Part shown: positions 45,187-53,757 of the stretch, in pieces
Numbering within the stretch: the stretch's first letter is position 1
Layout of the letters: every line of letters starts with the position of its first letter
Assembly (NCBI RefSeq): GCF_000415985.1
Contig: NZ_KE356561.1
Span: forward strand, 2,847,089 to 2,911,088
Source of the DNA: Haloquadratum walsbyi J07HQW2
Lineage (GTDB): Archaea; Halobacteriota; Halobacteria; Halobacteriales; Haloferacaceae
Reading direction: 5' to 3'
DNA: 64,000 nucleotides
Made by a program: the position numbers and the translations under genes
The notes under the pieces: model-generated
Told to the model about the DNA's origin: nothing
Databases searched by the model: none
What the model saw: the letters and a program-made list of their open reading frames with translations, nothing else

Positions 45187-46158
45187 ATGCCGGAAAGTTT
45201 CCCTGAATATCTCGATGTCGACTATACCGATGGCAGCGAGGAGACAGCAACCGACTATCCGACGATTGAATCAAAAATTGAGAAAGCAGTTGCGGTAACC
45301 AAACGCGGTCTTGAGGAATATGACAATCCAGTTGTCATGTGGACCGGTGGAAAAGACTCGACACTGACACTGTATTTCATTGAGGAAGTGGCTCGTCAGC
45401 ACGGTCTTGAGACACCACCAACAGTATTTATTGATCATTTCCAGCACTTTGATGAAATACATGACTTTGTTGACCGATGGGCAGATGCCTGGGATCTTGA
45501 TGTGATGTATGCTCGTAACAATGACATCGGTGAGTACGTTGATGAGCATGATCTTGAACCGGGCGATGATATTCCTGTTTCAGATCTTTCAGAACACAAT
45601 CAACATCATGTACGCGACTTGCTTGAGTATGAAGAGGATACCTTCCCATTCTTACTCGACACATATGTTGGCAACCATCTTCTGAAGACAGTAGCACTCA
45701 ATGACACACTTGAGAGCGAAGGTGTCGACGGAGTCATCTCCGGTGTTCGCTGGGATGAACAAGAAGCCCGTGCTGAGGAGACGTTCTTCTCATCGCGACA
45801 TGACCCAGACATTTATCCACCACATGACCGCATTCAGCCAATCCTCCAGTTTGACGAACGCGCCGTTTGGCAAACATTTTGGAACTTCGTCGTCCCAGAT
45901 ACCGTTTCAGCATATCCTGATGAAGGATACGTGCCAACCGGTGCCGATGATCTCCCAAATGGTGTGACAGTTGATGACGTTCCGGTTTCGCCTAAATACT
46001 TCGCTGGATTCCGCTCACTTGGCAGCGAGGTCTCGACAGAAAAGACAACTGAGGAACCAGCATGGCTACAGGACGTCGAGAACACCACAGAACGAGCTGG
46101 TCGTGCACAGGATAAAGAAGATCTGATGGAACGTCTTCGCGATCTTGGATATATGTAA
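45187..46158 (+). CDS. PAPS-reductase/ATP-sulfurylase-type adenylate alpha-hydrolase
   Basis: 323 residues. The PP-loop VVMWTGGKDSTLTLYF (about residues 48-63) defines the adenine-nucleotide-binding superfamily of CysH and CysD. FIDHFQHFDEIHDFVDRW and VISGVRWDEQEARAEETFFSSR match the CysD-like branch; the CCxC/CxxC cluster of assimilatory APS reductases is absent. Sulfate activation or a sulfur-transfer role in cofactor or tRNA thiolation is possible; haloarchaeal members are poorly characterised. It lies 27 bases after the glycerate kinase gene and may share its transcript. Confidence 0.8.
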   Translation: MPESFPEYLDVDYTDGSEETATDYPTIESKIEKAVAVTKRGLEEYDNPVVMWTGGKDSTLTLYFIEEVARQHGLETPPTVFIDHFQHFDEIHDFVDRWADAWDLDVMYARNNDIGEYVDEHDLEPGDDIPVSDLSEHNQHHVRDLLEYEEDTFPFLLDTYVGNHLLKTVALNDTLESEGVDGVISGVRWDEQEARAEETFFSSRHDPDIYPPHDRIQPILQFDERAVWQTFWNFVVPDTVSAYPDEGYVPTGADDLPNGVTVDDVPVSPKYFAGFRSLGSEVSTEKTTEEPAWLQDVENTTERAGRAQDKEDLMERLRDLGYM

Positions 46159-46520
46159 TATTCTCCTTAGATAAATAGCGCTGATACTCTCATTGACCTC
46201 CCCCCGCGCCTGCAGACGCGGGAATCCCACCACGGGATTTCAGGCCGAGCGTGGCCCTATGGTTTCAAGACGCATACGTCCCAAGCGTCTCTTGCTGGGT
46301 AGCATCGGCTTGGGTGTCTTGTGGGGCGGAGGCGGTCAAACGCCCCCCATCCTCAGCCGAGTCATCGCCATCCGTGTCCGTGTGTTCTCTTGCATGGCTC
46401 TCTCCGCTGAGGTAGCGGTCTGCGATGTTTATCGCGCCGTTCACGTCCGCTTGGTACTCCCCCATCCAGCATGCGTCGTTCGTACACTTGAACGTCGCCT
46501 GTCGTGGGCGATATCCTACC

Positions 46521-46530
46521 TCACCTCACC
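46521..46530. repeat. 5-bp tandem duplication in tnpB zinc ribbon
   Basis: CTCAC-CTCAC on plus; GTGAG-GTGAG on the coding strand. The extra copy shifts frame and yields a TAG four codons after the CHAC zinc motif. Deleting one copy gives CGEVGYRPRQ, the expected sequence. Confidence 0.9.
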
Positions 46531-47385
46531 GCAAGCGTGGCACTCTTTCGACGTGTTGCGCGGGTTCACCGTCTCAACGGGGATACCCTTCTCGACGGCC
46601 TTGTAGCGTATCTGCGCGTGGAGTTTGGCGAACCCCCATCCGTGGAGACGGCGGTTCATGTACTCGCCGTAATCCATCGACTCGCGTATGTACGTGAGGT
46701 CTTCTAGAACGAGAACGGGGTTCTCGACGGATTCGGCGTACTCTACGACCTCGCTGGTGACGGTATGGAACACGTCGTCGATCTGGTTCCATATATCGTC
46801 CCCGAACGAGTCAGCGATACGCTCACTGCCACGCTGCTGAAGCCGTCGCGTGGCAGTGAAGTGGGTTTTGCGGAGCCGACGAACGGTCTTGCCCTCGTCG
46901 GCCCACAGTTCGGGCGAGGTCGGAGAGCCGTGGTCGTCGCGGTGACACACCGTGACGAGTGACGCTTCCCCGATGTCTACTCCGATGGGAGTCCGTTCTT
47001 CGGCGGACACCTCGGAGCGTTCCTCTACGTCGCGGGTGGCCGTAACGTGGAGATACCATGTTCCGTCCCGCTCGAACAGCCGACTCTCGCCCATCTCCGC
47101 GTCACCAGCGTTCAACGCTTCCAGCCAGTCTCGCTGTTCGGGGTTCGGCTGTGCTGGCATCCAGAGGTGGTAGTCCTCGTGGTGTGGGATTTTGACGTAC
47201 CACTCGATTGCATTCTCGGGCTTGTGGTCGAGTCGTAGTCCCTCGTTGGTGAAGCGGACAGGGTGGTCGTCGTGAAGTTCGCCCGCGTTGTACGTCGTCT
47301 TCAACTGCGGGACGTACTTCTTGAGCGCGTTCTTGGCGTACCCGCTCAGGTCGGAGTCAACCACAACGTCGTTCGCTCCGGCTTG

Positions 47386-47395
47386 CGTGGCGTGG
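47386..47395. repeat. 5-bp tandem duplication in tnpB N-terminal region
   Basis: CGTGG-CGTGG on plus; CCACG-CCACG on the coding strand. Deleting one copy joins DAGCTT to QAGANDVVVD in frame. It is the second pentamer scar in this gene. Confidence 0.9.
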
Positions 47396-47518
47396 TACAT
47401 CCGGCGTCGAAAGCGTCTTGGAGGGCGTTCTGGTACGCCTCTCGCGTCTCTCGGAGTTTCCTCCGCTTGTGGGCGTTCGGCTCTACCAGTTTGAGTTCGA
47501 GCGTCTTCGTGAGTTCGG

Positions 47519-47920
47519 TCACGAGTCGCCCTCCTTGTGCTGTTGGATGTAGTTGTCGACTGTCTCACTCGATACGTGCCCTGCTGTTCCTGCGTAGTAT
47601 CCTCTCGCCCATCCGATTTTCTCGCCGTCGTGGTCGGCGTAGCGGTGGTTGTACTTGCGCGAGGAGATGCCCTTGAACCAGTTGGCGAGCAGAGCCGGTT
47701 CGTTCTTGGGCGGGCTACTGACGAACAGGTGAACGTGGACGTGGTCGGGGTCGGGCTGTACGGTGAGGTCGAGTATTTCGACGCCTTTGTCGTCGGCTAT
47801 TTCGTGGAGGATGGATCTGACACGACTGGCGACCTCGTTGACGAGTACCGAGTGGCGGTACTTCGGCAGCCACACTATGTGGTAGTTGAGGTTGTAGGTC
47901 GCGTGTCGTGTGGTCTTCAT
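47519..47920 (-). CDS. tnpA: TnpA, IS200/IS605 Y1 HUH transposase
   Basis: 133 residues. The HUH metal site is HVHVHLFVS, and the catalytic tyrosine is in TVDNYIQQHK near the C-terminus. NLNYHIVWLPKYRH and FKGISSRKYNHRY are family segments. It cuts and rejoins single-stranded element ends at subterminal hairpins. The frame is intact, so the element may still be mobile and could mobilise related ends in trans. Its stop overlaps the tnpB GTG. Confidence 0.96.
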   Translation of the reverse strand: MKTTRHATYNLNYHIVWLPKYRHSVLVNEVASRVRSILHEIADDKGVEILDLTVQPDPDHVHVHLFVSSPPKNEPALLANWFKGISSRKYNHRYADHDGEKIGWARGYYAGTAGHVSSETVDNYIQQHKEGDS

Positions 47921-48330
47921 CCTTCTTACACACTATGGGGTCACAGAATGTTACTACTGACGGTAAATCGGTGGGAAATCCAGCCGTGGCGTCGTCGGCG
48001 GACGTGTACGCTATTGTCCGCTTGACCCCCGGCTAAAGACGGGGGTATGCGCTCGTAACTTTATCATAGATACATATCTTACTTTCCGATACTGGTATTA
48101 TGCCTGTAGTCTTTTAGCGCATACGCCCTTCTCGCCGGTTGTGACCGCCAACACATCATAGTGGTGAGAAAGTGCATTGTGATTGGAATGGAATACAATA
48201 CTGATGAGTACCTGATCGCTGCACTGTCTCCGGATAGCGAATTCAAACAAAATAAAACATTATACGTTCATCTAACTAACAATACAGTAATAAAATTGAA
48301 TATGAACCACTATAATCAAAACTCTACATC
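47921..48330. other. IS right-side flank and intergenic region before dph6
   Basis: It contains the outer hairpin of the element (48026-48045). About 70 bases beyond lies AGCGCATACGCCC (48116-48128), partly the reverse complement of TATGCGCTCG adjoining the hairpin (48046-48055). The remaining AT-rich DNA holds the dph6 promoter zone. No gene is seen. Confidence 0.4.
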
Positions 48331-49074
48331 ATGAAACTGTCCGATAATAAACAATCTGATCACTGGGTAAGTCTTTTTTCCGGTGGTAAGGACTCCTCAT
48401 GGGCGCTATATCGCGCGCTTGGGGATGACCGTGATGTCACACATCTGCTCACCGTACATCCAAGTGAGGACTCATACATGTATCATGTTCCTGAAACGGG
48501 ACTCGCTCAGCTTGCGGCTGAGAGCGCTGGAATTGAATTAATTGAGATTGATCCAGATGATTTCGACGCATCCAGTGCGGTCAACGCAAGTACACAGGGT
48601 GACCGTGAGTTAGAGCCGCTTGAGAATGCACTTGCGGAACTTGATGAGACGCTCACAGGAGGTATCACCGGCGTTACTGCTGGGGCGGTCGAGAGTGAAT
48701 TTCAGACGAGTCGAATACGAGGAATGTGTGATCGACTCGATATTGAACTCTTTGCACCACTTTGGCAGCGCGATCCGATGACACTTGGTAAAAATATGAT
48801 TGCTGCAGGATTCGAGATTATCATTGTTCAGGTCGCAGCGCGTGGTCTTGATTCCTCATGGCTTGGACGCACTCTTGATACTAAGACATTGTCAGAACTC
48901 GCTACACTCAATGATCGCTATGGAGTCCATGTGCTTGGTGAGGGTGGTGAGTTTGAAACGTTCGTGACCGATGGTCCACATCTCTCTCGACCAATCGAAA
49001 TTGAGTATACAACTACGTGGAAAGGAACACACGGTTACATCGATGTGACAAATGCAACGCTTGGGTCAAAATGA
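48331..49074 (+). CDS. dph6: Diphthine-ammonia ligase
   Basis: 247 residues. It performs the final ATP-dependent amidation of diphthine on elongation factor 2. The N-type PP-loop SLFSGGKDSSWAL (residues 14-26) and the family segments HLLTVHPSEDSYMYHVP, GITGVTAGAVESEFQTSRI, LFAPLWQRDPMTLGKNMIAAGFEIIIV and GVHVLGEGGEFETFVTDGP all fit. Length is normal for the archaeal enzyme. It is flanked by the insertion sequence on the left. Confidence 0.93.
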   Translation: MKLSDNKQSDHWVSLFSGGKDSSWALYRALGDDRDVTHLLTVHPSEDSYMYHVPETGLAQLAAESAGIELIEIDPDDFDASSAVNASTQGDRELEPLENALAELDETLTGGITGVTAGAVESEFQTSRIRGMCDRLDIELFAPLWQRDPMTLGKNMIAAGFEIIIVQVAARGLDSSWLGRTLDTKTLSELATLNDRYGVHVLGEGGEFETFVTDGPHLSRPIEIEYTTTWKGTHGYIDVTNATLGSK

Positions 49075-49270
49075 GAAACACCGATTAATATTGTTTAGTA
49101 AAACTCGTACGCAACGTGGGATAGAAAAATTGTGATTGAATGACTTCTGTGGGCGTTTCCCCATCCTCGCATCTTTGATATCCGCTGGAGCATATGAGTA
49201 CGGATGGATTGCTTATTTTCTTACTGACAGCTAAATGTGAATCAAAAGTAGTGGAATAAAGACACCACTT

Positions 49271-50233
49271 TCAGTGACGGATTTGTGAGTACGACCCGAT
49301 GAGTGTGTCAGCGAGATCAACCGCTTCAACGCTACTTTCTTGATCAATAACGCTATCACTGATCGTCGCAGCATTAATGTCGGTGTTTTTGAACACGACT
49401 GTTCGTTCAAGCTCAGAATCAACAACAGACGCTCCAGACATAATGTGGACATTATCACCTAGTGTTGAGTCTTCGACAGTTGCTGTACTATCGATGAATG
49501 TTTCTCCGTCAAGATACCACGATACAGCATCAAGATAACTCTCTGGCGTTCCAATATCAAACCACGCACCATCGAATGTGAACGCATGTACAGATCCTCG
49601 ATTCTGTAGCCATTGCATCAACCAGCCAGGCTCATCAGGATTATTCCCATCTGCAAGATATGTTTCAAAGTTTGGAAGCGTCTCTGCTGGGAATGCATAA
49701 CATGCAATCGAGACTAACGTGCTTTCTGGATTGTCTGGTTTCTCTTGAAAATCGATAACCCGATCATCAGCAAGCTGCACCAGTCCATATGACGATGCAC
49801 GATCTTTCGATCCAACATCATACGCAGCCAGACAAGGGGTTCCTTTCGATTCAAAGAAATCGACGAACTCACCCAGATCGAATGAAAGTAAGTTATCACC
49901 AGCGACAACGACGAGATCATCCGAAACGTTCTCGCGGTCAATTAGCTGTTCAAGCGCACCAACAACTCCGAACTTTTCATTTTCTTCACTTGTGTCCTCA
50001 ACAGATAATGTTGGTTTCTCATACGATGATGACTCAATATAAGACTCAAAATCATCGGCAAACCGTTCATTTGTGCTAACAAACACCTCATCAACCCGGC
50101 TGTCTTCCTCAAGATCCTCAAAGATAATATCAATAACAGTGCCATCACCAACTGGCAGAAACATCTTTGGTCGGTCTTTTGTGATTGGCCACATCCGTGT
50201 TGCGTACCCACCTGCAAGAACGACTGCTTTCAT
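49271..50233 (-). CDS. Sugar-1-phosphate nucleotidyltransferase
   Basis: 320 residues. The nucleotide-binding start KAVVLAGGYATRMWPITKDRPKMFLPVG is the G-x-G-x-R-x6-PK signature; VVVAGDNLLSFDL, GLVQLADDRVIDFQEKP and FDIGTPESYLDA complete the RmlA/GalU-like core. The last ~80 residues form an incomplete left-handed beta-helix (TVEDSTLGDNVHIMSGASVVDS; VVFKNTDINAATISDSVIDQESSV). It makes an NDP-sugar for surface glycans or N-glycosylation. The sugar specificity is not readable. Confidence 0.9.
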   Translation of the reverse strand: MKAVVLAGGYATRMWPITKDRPKMFLPVGDGTVIDIIFEDLEEDSRVDEVFVSTNERFADDFESYIESSSYEKPTLSVEDTSEENEKFGVVGALEQLIDRENVSDDLVVVAGDNLLSFDLGEFVDFFESKGTPCLAAYDVGSKDRASSYGLVQLADDRVIDFQEKPDNPESTLVSIACYAFPAETLPNFETYLADGNNPDEPGWLMQWLQNRGSVHAFTFDGAWFDIGTPESYLDAVSWYLDGETFIDSTATVEDSTLGDNVHIMSGASVVDSELERTVVFKNTDINAATISDSVIDQESSVEAVDLADTLIGSYSQIRH

Positions 50234-50336
50234 AGCCTAGGACTCTTTCTGGAGTGACAAGTATGTTTCCAAACAGTATGAAAATACAGTGAATCGTCCT
50301 GAAATATATATTCCCCCGGAGCTGCTATTGATATAA

Positions 50337-50771
50337 ATGGATAAAAATAATCTATCACCTGACACAGAAGAGACCCACTCTCAAGCAGACTCAGCGCATC
50401 AGCCAGGGTCTAAGACGACCACAGAATCAGAATCATCGACTGACGACACGGTAGAATATACTAAACCCACAGCACAATCAGACGCACAAACAACGCGAGA
50501 GCATATCAGAGCCGAAATCCGGACAACACCACAAACAGCCTCAGAATTAGGATCGCTCGTCAATATCCCTCGCAGCGTTGTCTTTGGGCATGTCGATCAT
50601 ATTGCACGAAGTGTTGATTCAGCTTCTGATGAACAATTTTTGGTCGCCCCTCCGACATGTAAAAACTGTGGCTTTGATCGGTTTGATGACCCAATCAATA
50701 ATCCATCACGTTGTCCCGATTGTCGGTCTGAGCGGATATCAGAGCCGGAGTTTGTCATTGAACCGCTGTGA
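50337..50771 (+). CDS. HTH plus zinc-ribbon predicted transcriptional regulator
   Basis: 144 residues. A ~55-residue acidic, disordered N-terminus is followed by a winged-helix-like region (REHIRAEIRTTPQTASELGSLVNIPRSVVFGHVDHIARSV) and a C-terminal zinc ribbon CKNCGF...CPDCRSE. This matches the archaeal group with an HTH fused to a Zn ribbon (COG3357 type). Targets are unknown. It starts about 100 bases from the divergent nucleotidyltransferase and is convergent with hpt, six bases away. Confidence 0.8.
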   Translation: MDKNNLSPDTEETHSQADSAHQPGSKTTTESESSTDDTVEYTKPTAQSDAQTTREHIRAEIRTTPQTASELGSLVNIPRSVVFGHVDHIARSVDSASDEQFLVAPPTCKNCGFDRFDDPINNPSRCPDCRSERISEPEFVIEPL

Positions 50772-50777
50772 TAAGAG

Positions 50778-51344
50778 CTAATCGTCCCCACTAGAATCTA
50801 CAATGTCAACTGTTCCATCCGTCACACGAACATTAATGAGACTTTTAACATTATGACTACTATTATCTAGTTCGTTTGGACCGGCTTTCTTGATCACAGC
50901 GACGGTATCAACGACTTCTGCACCAATTTCACCGAGTGCATCGAGTACTGCCCGCATTGTTCCACCCGTAGAGAGAACATCATCAAGAACAAGAACTCGC
51001 TCGCCATCACGAACATCATTAATATACATCTCGTTCTCAGCATAGCCCGTCTGCTGACTGAGTGAGACTTCACCTTCTAGCCCGTACTGACGCTTTCGAA
51101 TAACAACGAGTGGAATATCAGTCATCAACGACACGGCTGTTGAGATATGAATCCCCATTGCCGCCGGTGTTACAATCTTATCAACATTGTCAACCTCGAC
51201 TTTGCGAATGATCTTGATAACGATTTCACGAAGTAACTCTGGTCGTAACACTGGGACACCATCGCTGACAGGGTGCACGAAATACTCATAATCACCTTTC
51301 TCAATAATTGGCGCCTCAAGTAGCGATTGCTGCAGCTTATCCAT
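50778..51344 (-). CDS. hpt: Purine phosphoribosyltransferase (hypoxanthine/adenine type)
   Basis: 188 residues. It salvages a purine base with PRPP. The PRPP-binding loop is [18 protein letters not shown] (about residues 115-131); [36 protein letters not shown] is the archaeal HGPRTase-like segment. Haloarchaeal members annotated as Hpt can prefer adenine. The gene closes a set of purine genes in the window. Starts at ATG 51344 near a TATATAAAA box (about 51364-51372), consistent with a leaderless or short-leader transcript. Confidence 0.9.
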   Translation of the reverse strand: MDKLQQSLLEAPIIEKGDYEYFVHPVSDGVPVLRPELLREIVIKIIRKVEVDNVDKIVTPAAMGIHISTAVSLMTDIPLVVIRKRQYGLEGEVSLSQQTGYAENEMYINDVRDGERVLVLDDVLSTGGTMRAVLDALGEIGAEVVDTVAVIKKAGPNELDNSSHNVKSLINVRVTDGTVDIVDSSGDD

Positions 51345-51430
51345 GTCGATGGTATTCTATGTCATATATAAAAGCTGACGATTCATCTTGTTATTGAGTG
51401 TGTTGTTAATTTAATTTTTATATCTACTGT

Positions 51431-51751
51431 TTACTCTTGATCATCAAAGCCCTGATTAATTTTGAGTAACCTCAGCACAAATGGCTGAATAAGATGGAAT
51501 ACAGGAGAAGCTTGGCGGACGGGTGCTATTGACGTTGCAAGTGTCATTCCTCGTCTGTTATTCGCCGATCTCCAAATGATCCGGATTATTTGCCCATTCC
51601 ATTCAGCTATTATTATCGTATATCGTGCTGTTTCACCGGCAACAGCGCTGAGAGATGACTGAGGCGTGAACTCAGTGTCACCTACAAGAGCAAGTTGCTT
51701 CAGGCCAATTGCATCATCATTTGAATGTCTGATATCACCTTCATATGTCAG
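51431..51751 (-). other. Start-less open frame of 106 codons, possible gene remnant
   Basis: Between hpt and the mrp operon the minus strand stays open for 106 codons, from just after TAA (51752-51754) to a TAA at 51431-51433. No early start codon is available; the first in-frame ATG is past the middle. It reads as plausible protein (GLKQLALVGDTEFTPQSSL; YTIIIAEWNGQIIRIIWRSA; FVLRLLKINQGFDDQE) but is less acidic than its neighbours and uses AGA and ATA codons rare in haloarchaea. It may be the C-terminal remnant of a lost gene, or a chance opening. I do not recognise it. Confidence 0.35.
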
Positions 51752-51807
51752 TTAGCTACAATGGAACGGAAGACGTATTTGGGTGCTTCAACAATTGTCA
51801 ATAACAT

Positions 51808-51864
51808 ATGAGCCGAGAGCCCGATGACGCACAACCGCTGGTCATCCACGCCGGAGGTGAGTAA
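51808..51864 (+). CDS. 18-codon leader ORF before mnhE
   Basis: ATG 51808 to TAA 51864 encodes an acidic 18-residue peptide (MSREPDDAQPLVIHAGGE). Its last codons GGA GGT GAG contain a strong Shine-Dalgarno sequence (GGAGGTGA, 51853-51860), six bases before the mnhE ATG at 51867. Translation of the peptide could deliver ribosomes to mnhE. It is too short for similarity evidence; a remnant of a longer gene is possible. Confidence 0.45.
   Translation: MSREPDDAQPLVIHAGGE
51853..51860 (+). promoter_or_regulatory. Strong Shine-Dalgarno site for mnhE
   Basis: GGAGGTGA matches the anti-SD of archaeal 16S rRNA over eight bases, with ideal spacing of six bases to ATG 51867. Most genes of this window lack such sites. 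It fixes the mnhE start and suggests internal initiation or coupling in a leadered transcript. Confidence 0.7.
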
Positions 51865-51866
51865 TA

Positions 51867-53073
51867 ATGGCGGGCAGCACTGCTGATGCACATTCTCGTC
51901 TGCTCGTACCTGTCAGAGAGTCCACGACGATTCGAAATACCGTTGCGTACGCAGTTCGCGCTGCTGAGTCAGCAGCAACAGCGAGTGAGGATCCGGCTGT
52001 CCACTTCGTTTATCTCTCACGACAACGAGCGGTTGATGACGGCGCTGCTGGTAATATTTCTTCGGGTGATGAACTTTTAGAACGCGTGACTGTGTGGGCA
52101 GATGAGGATAGGAATACTGCTGCTGGAATCGGAATCGGAATCGGAAGCGGAAGCGAAAGCGGAAACGAAAGGTTCTGTAAATGCTGATACTGCCGATGAG
52201 AATGTGATCGAGATCGAAACGGCACTTCTTGGCACGGATCGATATCTATTCAGTCCTGCTGACTTTGCTGAGATCACCACTGACTACGCTGAAGAACATG
52301 ATCTTAATCGGATTATTATCGATCCCGAATACCAACCTGGTGGAGGAGCACCGATGCTTCGGTCATTTGAGACAGCCCTCGCACAGACGGACTGTACCGT
52401 TGAGGAAGCTCCGGTTGACCGCCAAACCAGTCGATCGCGAATATCAACCCCTTCAACGCTGACGAAAGGTATTGCAACATTTCTTGTTTGCAATGTATTT
52501 TATCTCCTCATCGCCGGATCGATAACCCCATTTAATCTCTTGACTGGTTCGGTAACTGCACTTGCTGCCTCAATCGCGTTTTCGAATATTACATTCACTA
52601 CTTCGCCAGGGTTCATTCAAACTGGTATTCGTGTGCTCCGAATGGGTGTATTTGTTCCATATCTCTTGTGGGAGATTGCAAAAGCGAATCTTGCAATTAC
52701 GTATATCATTCTTCATCCATCGCTTCCAATCGACCCGGAGATGCAGCAGTTTCGCGCTGGCGTTCGAGGGGCCCTCCCAGTGATGACGCTTGCAAACAGC
52801 ATCACACTTACTCCTGGAACGTTAACAGTCGATGTTGATGATGGGCTCTACATCCACACATTGACTGAAAGCGCACGTGCTGATCTTAGCGCCGGTGGTC
52901 TAGAGCGAGCAGTCCGATTCGTTTTTTACGGACGGGCAGGCGCCCGACTTCCGGCACCGACAGAGCGCAATAGTATCGTTTCGATTACAACTGATCCTGA
53001 CTCCGAGTCTGATCTCAATACCGATATCATTACTGAGTCATCTTCATCGCAGACACCACAGGAGGCTGACTAA
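51867..53073 (+). pseudogene. mnhE: Mrp/Mnh antiporter subunit E with N-terminal Usp-like domain, frameshifted
   Basis: The N-terminal frame (from ATG 51867) is like a universal-stress-type domain (SRLLVPVRESTTIRNTVAYAV; VHFVYLSRQ). The frame breaks by one base in 52102-52184, at or before a degenerate GGAATC/GGAAGC hexamer array, and ends at 52187. The +1 frame continues as VIEIETALLGTDRYLFSPADFAE, completing the Usp-like part. The MnhE domain follows with two or three membrane helices (FLVCNVFYLLIAGSITPFNLLTGSV; IAKANLAITYIILHPSLPIDPEM; TLANSITLTPGTLTVDV). Internal ATG 52102 could start a shorter MnhE. Subunit E is needed for antiporter assembly. A true loss would be costly, so error or re-initiation should be considered. 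Confidence 0.8.
52125..52172 (+). repeat. Degenerate hexanucleotide array in mnhE
   Basis: GGAATC three times, then GGAAGC twice, GAAAGC, GGAAAC and GAAAGG. The +1 frame reads acidic Glu-Ser/Glu-Ala repeats, typical of haloarchaeal linkers; the upstream frame reads Gly-Ile/Gly-Ser. The frameshift therefore sits at the left edge of the array. Confidence 0.8.
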
Positions 53074-53399
53074 TGTCTATATCGCTAACAGCCATTATAC
53101 AGAGTAATATTGATCTTGGTCTTAACGACCCAATCGAAGCTGTGTTTATTGGGGCTGCTGTTATTCTTATTTTGTCAGCAGTCATACTCTCATATCGAAT
53201 CGTTTCTGGACCAACGATGCAGGATCGAGTTATCGCAGTGAATAGCGTTGGGACAACAACAGTCGTTGTTCTAGCACTCCTTGCGGCAGCACTCGATCGT
53301 CCTGGTTTTCTTGATATTGCTCTTGTGTATGCAATGTTGAATTTCCTGATGAGTATCGCTATTTCGAAATTTACTGTCGAACGCGGAGACGTGCTCTAA
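53073..53399 (+). CDS. mnhF: Mrp/Mnh antiporter subunit F
   Basis: 108 residues, three membrane helices. IEAVFIGAAVILILSAVILSYRIVSGPTMQDRVIAVNSVGTTTVVVLALLAA contains the conserved GP-x2-DR-x2-A-x-N loop of MrpF. It belongs to the Na+(Li+)/H+ antiporter, which exports sodium using the proton gradient. One-base overlap with mnhE. Confidence 0.93.
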   Translation: MSISLTAIIQSNIDLGLNDPIEAVFIGAAVILILSAVILSYRIVSGPTMQDRVIAVNSVGTTTVVVLALLAAALDRPGFLDIALVYAMLNFLMSIAISKFTVERGDVL

Positions 53400-53400
53400 A

Positions 53401-53757
53401 ATGTCTCCTCTCGACATTATTGCCACTGTACTTGTTCTTCTCGGGACATTTTTTGGACTTGTTGCCACCATTGGTGTTATTCGACTTCCCGATTTGTACA
53501 CTCGTGCGCACGCTACCTCAAAAAATGATACTCTTGGTATTGTGCTTGCACTAACGGGTGTTGCACTGGTATTTGGGAGTGGTGTGACAACGGCGAAAAC
53601 AGTTTTACTAGCAGTATTTGTTTTCATTACAAATCCGACGGCTGCACATGCTATCACGCGTGCAGCGTATGATCAAAACATCGTCCCATGGACGGCAGAG
53701 GCGGAAGCAGAAGTGAATGTGAACGCGAGTGCAAATGCGGAGGGTGAGGACCGATGA
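53401..53757 (+). CDS. mnhG: Mrp/Mnh antiporter subunit G
   Basis: 118 residues, three membrane helices. GTFFGLVATIGVIRLPDLYTRAHATSKNDTLG is the MrpG signature (RLPD-x-Y-x-R-x-HA). The C-terminus ends in an acidic EAEAEVNVNASANAEGED tail. It overlaps the next gene by ATGA. Confidence 0.93.
   Translation: MSPLDIIATVLVLLGTFFGLVATIGVIRLPDLYTRAHATSKNDTLGIVLALTGVALVFGSGVTTAKTVLLAVFVFITNPTAAHAITRAAYDQNIVPWTAEAEAEVNVNASANAEGEDR

Larger units (their letters stand above)
46265..47522 (-). pseudogene. tnpB: TnpB (RuvC-like, RNA-guided nuclease family), two 5-bp frameshifts
   Basis: GTG 47522 begins VTELTKTLELKLVEPNAHKRRKL. The frame breaks at 47386-47395 (CGTGG twice on plus) and at 46521-46530 (CTCAC twice on plus). 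Removing one copy at each restores CTTQAGANDVVVDSDLSGY and CGEVGYRPRQATFKC. RuvC residues are present across frames: Asp in GVDIGEAS, Glu in LVLEDLTYI, Asp in YQADVNGAINIA. The zinc ribbon CHAC...CTNDAC is cut by the second lesion, so the last catalytic Asp is out of frame. Members of this family are guided by an RNA from the element's right end. No full-length protein can be made. Confidence 0.92.
46193..48050. mobile_element. IS200/IS605-family insertion sequence (tnpA intact, tnpB broken)
   Basis: Both ends carry TTGAC followed by C-runs and a hairpin: CCCGCG-CGCGGG (46203-46222) at one side and CCCCCG-CGGGGG (48026-48045) at the other. There are no inverted terminal repeats, as expected for HUH single-strand transposons. 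Inside, tnpA and tnpB run leftward with a 4-base overlap. The interior is visibly GC-richer than flanking genes, so acquisition was recent. Exact cleavage sites cannot be fixed from sequence alone. Confidence 0.8.
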
